DNA of 9,246 nt from Candidatus Nealsoniibacteriota bacterium (GTDB taxonomy: Bacteria; Patescibacteriota; Minisyncoccia; Minisyncoccales; PWPS01). The position numbers and the translations under genes are program-made. A model generated the notes under the pieces. The model saw only the letters and a program-made list of their open reading frames with translations, was not told the DNA's origin and did no database searches. Position 1 is the first letter of the stretch. Each line of letters opens with the position of its first letter. Location: assembly GCA_003561025.1 (NCBI GenBank), contig PWII01000051.1, positions 1 to 9,246 of the forward strand, read 5' to 3'. Positions 5,922 through 9,246 of this stretch are shown piece by piece.

Positions 5922-6653
5922 ATGGAAGATTTAACCAAGAGACAGTCCAAAATTTTGGAGATTGTGATTAGGGAATATATCTATCACGCATCTCCTATTA
6001 GCTCCAAATTTATTGAAGAGAAGTATGATTTGGGAGTCTCTCCGGCAACAATCAGAAACGAGATGTTTGAGCTTATTGAGAAGAAATATCTATTTCAACC
6101 ACACACTTCATCGGGAAGAGTTCCGACTGACAAAGGTTATCGCTTTTTCGTAAACCTACTATCGGAAAGCCAAACAAAAGAGCTTGAAAAAAGAATAGTA
6201 AAAGAGATAGTTCAAATGAAAAAGGAGATTGATGGACGTGTTCATTTTATAAGGGAGTTTACCAGATTTTTAGCACAAACCTCTTCCAGTCTTACCGTAT
6301 CCTACTTTCCAAAAGAAAATCTTCTCTATAAAGAGGGGTGGAAAGAAGTTTTGCAAGATCCTGAATTCATTGATATTGCAAAAATTCACGAATTTACGAC
6401 AATGGTAAGCGATTTTGAAGAAAATATCGACTCTTTTCTGGGGCAAAAAAAGGAAGACAATGTTCAAATTATTATCGGCAGTGAGTCTCCTTTTTCAAAA
6501 CAGCACGGATTTAGTATCCTTCTTTCTCCGTGCTCTATATCAAGAAAAAAAGGTCTTTTGGCAATTATTGGGCCAAAGAGAATGCCGTATGATAAAAATA
6601 TTCTGTTAGTAGAATCAATTATAAAGCTATTAAAAAATAATAATGAAAGATAA
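5922..6653 (+). CDS. hrcA: Heat-inducible transcription repressor HrcA (short form)
   Basis: HrcA is the dimeric repressor that binds CIRCE and turns off chaperone operons in unstressed cells; its folding is normally chaperone-dependent. The N-terminal winged-helix domain (about 1-75) is well conserved, with SPATIRNEM (40-48) as recognition helix and QPHTSSGRVPTDKGYRFFV (59-77) as wing. Later family blocks are LLYKEGWKEVLQDPEF (134-149), VQIIIGSES (181-189) and GLLAIIGPKRMPYDK (211-225). Total length is 243 aa against roughly 340 usually. Most of the central GAF-like/insertion region after residue 130 is missing, without frameshift, so this looks like a natural compact form. The start at 5922 is the first usable ATG, because an in-frame TAA lies at 5913-5915. 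No clear Shine-Dalgarno is present. It is first gene of the operon, behind its own operator, and overlaps grpE by 11 bp. Confidence 0.95.
   Translation: MEDLTKRQSKILEIVIREYIYHASPISSKFIEEKYDLGVSPATIRNEMFELIEKKYLFQPHTSSGRVPTDKGYRFFVNLLSESQTKELEKRIVKEIVQMKKEIDGRVHFIREFTRFLAQTSSSLTVSYFPKENLLYKEGWKEVLQDPEFIDIAKIHEFTTMVSDFEENIDSFLGQKKEDNVQIIIGSESPFSKQHGFSILLSPCSISRKKGLLAIIGPKRMPYDKNILLVESIIKLLKNNNER
6502..6534 (+). repeat. Perfect 8-bp inverted repeat inside hrcA with CIRCE-like cores
   Basis: AGCACGGA (6502-6509) and TCCGTGCT (6527-6534) are perfect reverse complements separated by 17 nt, in the coding region for the HrcA C-terminal part. The arms are GC-rich compared with the surroundings. Their AGCAC and GTGCT cores equal those of CIRCE, but the cores are 23 nt apart rather than 13, about one helical turn more. 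This could be a weak operator, an mRNA hairpin, or chance. Confidence 0.35.
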
Positions 6654-7131
6654 AGAGAAGATTAAAAAATTGATATCCGGCTATAAAAAATACAAAAAAG
6701 AACGAAACGAATATCTGGATGGATGGAAGAGATGTAAGGCCGACTTTATCAATTACAAGAAAGAAGAGCTAAATAGAGTTGAAACAAGGATTCAAAAGGA
6801 AAGAGAAGGCTTTGTTCTAAAAATCTTACCTATTTTGGATAACTTCAGAAGAGCGCAAAATGAGGTTAAAAAAGAAGGGGATAAATCTAACACAGAAGAG
6901 ATCTATTCCGGTTTTTTAAAAATTATGGAACAACTTGAAGACTTTTTAAAAAGCGTCGGGGTTATGGAGATAGAAACGGTCAATAAAGAGTTTGACCCTT
7001 ATTACCACGATGCGATTGAAGTCATAGAGGAAAAAGATAAAAAAAGTGGAATAGTCGTTGAAGAACTTGAAAAAGGATACATAATGAATAATAATGTTAT
7101 CCGTCCGGCAAAAGTAAAGGTTAATAAATAA
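6643..7131 (+). CDS. grpE: Nucleotide exchange factor GrpE
   Basis: GrpE is the homodimeric cochaperone that releases ADP from DnaK. The protein is 162 aa, slightly short because it lacks the long acidic N-terminal tail of many GrpEs. Residues about 1-60 form the long coiled-coil helix, including the A.F.NYKK core at 33-40 (ADFINYKK). ILPILDNFRRA (61-71) is the conserved helix junction. EFDPYYHDAIEV (116-127) and GYIMNNNVIRPAKVKV (145-160) form the beta-wing domain that contacts DnaK. The ATG lies inside the last codons of hrcA in another frame (11-bp overlap) with no Shine-Dalgarno, so translation is probably coupled to hrcA. dnaK follows 58 bp later. Family assignment is secure. Confidence 0.95.
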   Translation: MKDKEKIKKLISGYKKYKKERNEYLDGWKRCKADFINYKKEELNRVETRIQKEREGFVLKILPILDNFRRAQNEVKKEGDKSNTEEIYSGFLKIMEQLEDFLKSVGVMEIETVNKEFDPYYHDAIEVIEEKDKKSGIVVEELEKGYIMNNNVIRPAKVKVNK

Positions 7132-7189
7132 ATAAATAATTTAATAAAGTTTTGGGTAGAGATAAATAAAGCCCAATACTTACAGAAAA
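7132..7189 (+). other. grpE-dnaK intergenic gap with a weak hairpin
   Basis: This 58-bp AT-rich gap is the longest within the hrcA-dnaK unit. TTGGG (7152-7156) pairs with CCCAA (7172-7176), extended by one T-G wobble, around a 13-nt loop. No U-tract follows, so it is not a terminator. It could influence processing or translation of dnaK mRNA. I saw no CIRCE and no convincing promoter here, and no Shine-Dalgarno before the dnaK ATG. Confidence 0.35.
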
Positions 7190-9133
7190 ATGACAAAAAT
7201 ACTAGGAATAGACTTAGGTACAACTTTTTCCGCAATGGCAATTGTTGAAAGCGGGGAGTCAAAAATAATAGAAAATAAAGAAGGCTCAAGAACAACACCT
7301 TCTGTTGTGGCTATGAGCAAAAAAGGGGAGAGGTTGGTGGGAACTATCGCAAGAAGACAACAAGTCACAAATCCGAAAAATACCGTCTTCGCAACTAAGC
7401 GCCTTATAGGAAGAAGGTTTTCCGATCCGGAAGTACAAAAAGAAAAAGAAAATCTTCCTTATGAAATCAGAAAGGAAGAAGGTGGTGATGGAGTAGAGAT
7501 AAAGCTTGGTGAAAAGTGGCACAAGCCGGCAGAAATATCGGCAATGATTTTACAAAAGTTAAAAAAAGATGCTGAATCTAAGATAGGAGAAACAATAACC
7601 GATGTAATTATCACATGCCCGGCATATTTTGATGACGCACAAAGAAAAGAGACAAAAGTTGCCGGAGAAATTGCAGGTTTTAATGTTCGTCGTGTAATAA
7701 ACGAGCCTACTGCCGCGGCTCTTGCATACGGCCTCAGCAAAAAGAAAGATCAACAGATAGTTGTCTATGATTTTGGAGGAGGAACATTTGATATCTCAAT
7801 TCTAGATGTTGGTGACGATACCATTGAAGTAAAAGGAACGGGTGGTGACAGTTATTTGGGTGGTGAAGACTTTGATAATCGAATTGTCGAATGGCTTGTT
7901 GAAAGCTTTAACAATGATAACGGAATAGATCTGTCAAAAGATCCACTTGCACTGCAAAGGCTAAAAGAAGAGGCTGAAAAAACAAAAAAAGAACTTTCCA
8001 CAACCACGCAGGCTGAAATTAATATTCCTTTTATCACTTCTGATGAGTCTGGGCCAAAACATCTCAACTATACCCTGACAAGAGCTAAGCTAGAATCACT
8101 TGTTGAAGATCTGGTTGAAAGATCTATTGATCTTGCAAAAAAAGTAGTAGAGGACTCAAATATCAAAATAGAAGATATTGAAGAGGTTGTTCTTGTTGGT
8201 GGTCAGACAAGAATGCCAAAAATTCAAGAAAGAGTGAAAGATTTATTTAAAAGAGAGTCCAATAAAGAGATTAATCCTGATGAGGTTGTTGCTATCGGTG
8301 CAGCTATTCAGGGGGGGATTATGGGTGGTGATGTTAAGGATGTCTTACTCCTAGATGTTATCCCATTATCTTTGGGAATTGAGACATTAGGAGGTAAAAA
8401 CACGGTTCTTATTGAAAAAAATACGACAATTCCCACTCAAAAGACCGAGGTATTTTCTACTGCAGTAGATAATCAAAACTCTGTACAGATTCATGTCTTG
8501 CAAGGAGAGAGACCAATGTCAACTGACAATAAGTCACTCGGCCAATTTATTTTAGACGGAATCCCTCCCGCGCCTCGTGGAGTTCCTCAAATTGAAGTAA
8601 GCTTTGATATTGACGCAAATGGAATTCTCAATGTCTCCGCAAAAGATAAGAGCACAAACAAGTCACAATCAATTAGAATAGAAGGAACATGTGGTATTTC
8701 GGATGAAGAGGTTGAGAGAATGAAAAAAGAGGCAGAACAACATGCTGAAGAAGATAAAAAGCAATCAGAAATTATTGATATCAAGAATCAGGCCGACCAG
8801 ATAGTTTATAGTTCGGAGAAGATGTTAAAAGATGCAGGTGATAAAATTTCAGACGAGAAGAAAAAAGAACTGGGAGAAAAGATTAAAGAATTGAAGGAGT
8901 CACAAGAAAAAGATGATGCAGAAGAGATAAAGAAAAAAATAGAAAACTTGAGCAAAATATCTCAAGAAATTGGAAAGATGATTCATGAAGAAGCCACAAA
9001 AGAAGGTGCTCAGAGTAGTAGTGAAGAATCAAAAGAAAAAGAACAAGAAGGAGAATATGAAGAAAGCAATGAAGGCGAAAAAGACGGGAAAGAGGAAGAC
9101 AATAAAGAAGAAGACAGTGACAAGACAAAATAG
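7190..9133 (+). CDS. dnaK: Molecular chaperone DnaK (Hsp70)
   Basis: DnaK is the ATP-driven cytoplasmic chaperone that cycles with DnaJ and GrpE. The protein is 647 aa, full length. The ATPase domain (1 to about 380) shows IDLGTTFS (7-14), CPAYFDDAQRKETK (143-156), INEPTAAALAYG (170-181), DFGGGTFD (194-201) and VLVGGQTRMP (334-343). The loop IGRRFSDPEVQ (73-83) matches the GrpE-responsive bacterial type. The interdomain linker is DVLLLD (384-389). The substrate-binding beta domain runs about 395-505 (LSLGIETLGG, PPAPRGVPQIEVSFDIDANGILNVSAKD) and the helical lid about 506-600. Cys143 stands where ITVPAYF has Val. The final roughly 45 residues are a Glu/Lys/Ser-rich disordered tail, longer than usual, ending DKTK without the EVVDEDK-like end of E. 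coli. No strong Shine-Dalgarno is seen. A terminator follows 17 bp after the TAG stop. Confidence 0.98.
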   Translation: MTKILGIDLGTTFSAMAIVESGESKIIENKEGSRTTPSVVAMSKKGERLVGTIARRQQVTNPKNTVFATKRLIGRRFSDPEVQKEKENLPYEIRKEEGGDGVEIKLGEKWHKPAEISAMILQKLKKDAESKIGETITDVIITCPAYFDDAQRKETKVAGEIAGFNVRRVINEPTAAALAYGLSKKKDQQIVVYDFGGGTFDISILDVGDDTIEVKGTGGDSYLGGEDFDNRIVEWLVESFNNDNGIDLSKDPLALQRLKEEAEKTKKELSTTTQAEINIPFITSDESGPKHLNYTLTRAKLESLVEDLVERSIDLAKKVVEDSNIKIEDIEEVVLVGGQTRMPKIQERVKDLFKRESNKEINPDEVVAIGAAIQGGIMGGDVKDVLLLDVIPLSLGIETLGGKNTVLIEKNTTIPTQKTEVFSTAVDNQNSVQIHVLQGERPMSTDNKSLGQFILDGIPPAPRGVPQIEVSFDIDANGILNVSAKDKSTNKSQSIRIEGTCGISDEEVERMKKEAEQHAEEDKKQSEIIDIKNQADQIVYSSEKMLKDAGDKISDEKKKELGEKIKELKESQEKDDAEEIKKKIENLSKISQEIGKMIHEEATKEGAQSSSEESKEKEQEGEYEESNEGEKDGKEEDNKEEDSDKTK

Positions 9134-9150
9134 ATTTAAAAATAAAAATT

Positions 9151-9189
9151 ATCTTTGCTCTTCTTGCTAGAAGGGCAAAGATTTTTATT
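9151..9189 (+). terminator. Intrinsic terminator between dnaK and dnaJ
   Basis: A 14-bp stem pairs 9151-9164 with 9169-9182, unbroken except for one U-G wobble (9159/9174), around a TGCT loop. A T-rich tail (9182-9189, TTTTTATT) follows directly. The A-rich sequence upstream would give a U-tract on the opposite strand, so it could act in both directions. It lies 17 bp after the dnaK stop and 19 bp before the dnaJ start. It should therefore end most hrcA-grpE-dnaK transcripts, while dnaJ would depend on readthrough or its own promoter. Confidence 0.85.
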
Positions 9190-9201
9190 CTGTAAGTAGG
9201 T

Positions 9202-9246
9202 ATGGAAGATTATTACAAAATTCTTGGTGTTGATAGAAACGCCTCA
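9202..9246 (+). CDS. dnaJ: Chaperone DnaJ, N-terminal fragment (cut by window end)
   Basis: Only 15 codons are visible. They read MEDYYKILGVDRNAS, the standard opening of the J-domain (DYY.ILGV.R.AS), which stimulates DnaK ATP hydrolysis. The HPD motif, G/F region and zinc fingers lie beyond the window, so a full-length DnaJ cannot be told from a shorter J-domain protein. Position right after dnaK makes DnaJ by far the likeliest. AGG at 9198-9200 is too close to the ATG to be a normal ribosome binding site. Expression is separated from dnaK by the terminator hairpin. Confidence 0.9.
   Translation, partial: MEDYYKILGVDRNAS

Noticed and set aside
7141..7169. Separate promoter for dnaK in the grpE-dnaK gap
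   Set aside because: No hexamer pair with acceptable matches and 16-18 bp spacing was found, and no CIRCE is present.
7002..8067. Several minus-strand open frames of 60-100 codons opposite grpE and dnaK
   Set aside because: They lie antisense to strongly conserved genes, have Ser/Phe/Leu-rich composition typical of reverse-strand AT-rich coding DNA, and match no family I know.
8883..9170. Open frames on both strands over the dnaK 3' end
   Set aside because: They are low-complexity shadows of the purine-rich dnaK tail, with Lys-rich or Leu/Ser-rich translations and no ribosome sites.
1..9246. Possible alternative genetic code (UGA = Gly, as in Gracilibacteria/Absconditabacteria)
   Set aside because: All long genes lack in-frame TGA, and the single TGA stop (lysS) coincides with the normal C-terminal end of the family and a coupled ATG. 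Standard bacterial code fits.

Overview
The window is a densely packed, AT-rich bacterial segment with every gene on the + strand. It has ten protein genes, two of them cut by the window edges, and no RNA gene, mobile element, CRISPR array or long gene-free stretch. The gene set and several family quirks suggest a small-genome bacterium of the Patescibacteria/CPR type, probably Parcubacteria-like. The quirks are a MurF without its usual N-terminal UDP-binding domain, a very short HrcA, near-zero intergenic spacing and A-rich coding sequence. This lineage call is inference, since no 16S or other phylogenetic marker was compared. Stop codons are mostly TAA or TAG, with one TGA. No long gene contains an in-frame TGA, so the UGA-as-glycine code of Gracilibacteria/Absconditabacteria is not in use.

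Region 1 (1-2858) is a translation block: the 3' two-thirds of lysS, a 185-aa HD-domain hydrolase whose start overlaps the lysS stop (ATGA), and complete serS. Region 2 (2858-5850) is an envelope and division block: a FemA/B/X-type aminoacyl-tRNA-dependent transferase overlapping the serS stop by one base, then a murF-type ligase and ftsQ. Spacing from lysS to ftsQ is so tight that one polycistronic transcript is likely.

Region 3 (5851-9246) is the HrcA-regulated heat-shock operon: hrcA, grpE, dnaK and the first 15 codons of dnaJ. A CIRCE operator precedes hrcA. The -35 box of a good sigma70-type promoter sits exactly in the spacer between its two arms, so bound HrcA should cover the promoter directly. 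hrcA and grpE overlap by 11 bp. A strong 14-bp terminator hairpin separates dnaK from dnaJ.

Functionally, HrcA represses its own operon. GrpE and DnaJ are the nucleotide-exchange and J-domain partners of DnaK. Upstream, Lys- and Ser-tRNA synthesis neighbours genes for peptidoglycan cross-bridge, stem-peptide and divisome assembly. I see no convincing undescribed system. The most useful leads are the promoter/CIRCE geometry, the reduced HrcA and MurF, the coupling of an HD hydrolase to two Ap4A-producing synthetase families, and the coupling of SerRS to a Fem transferase.
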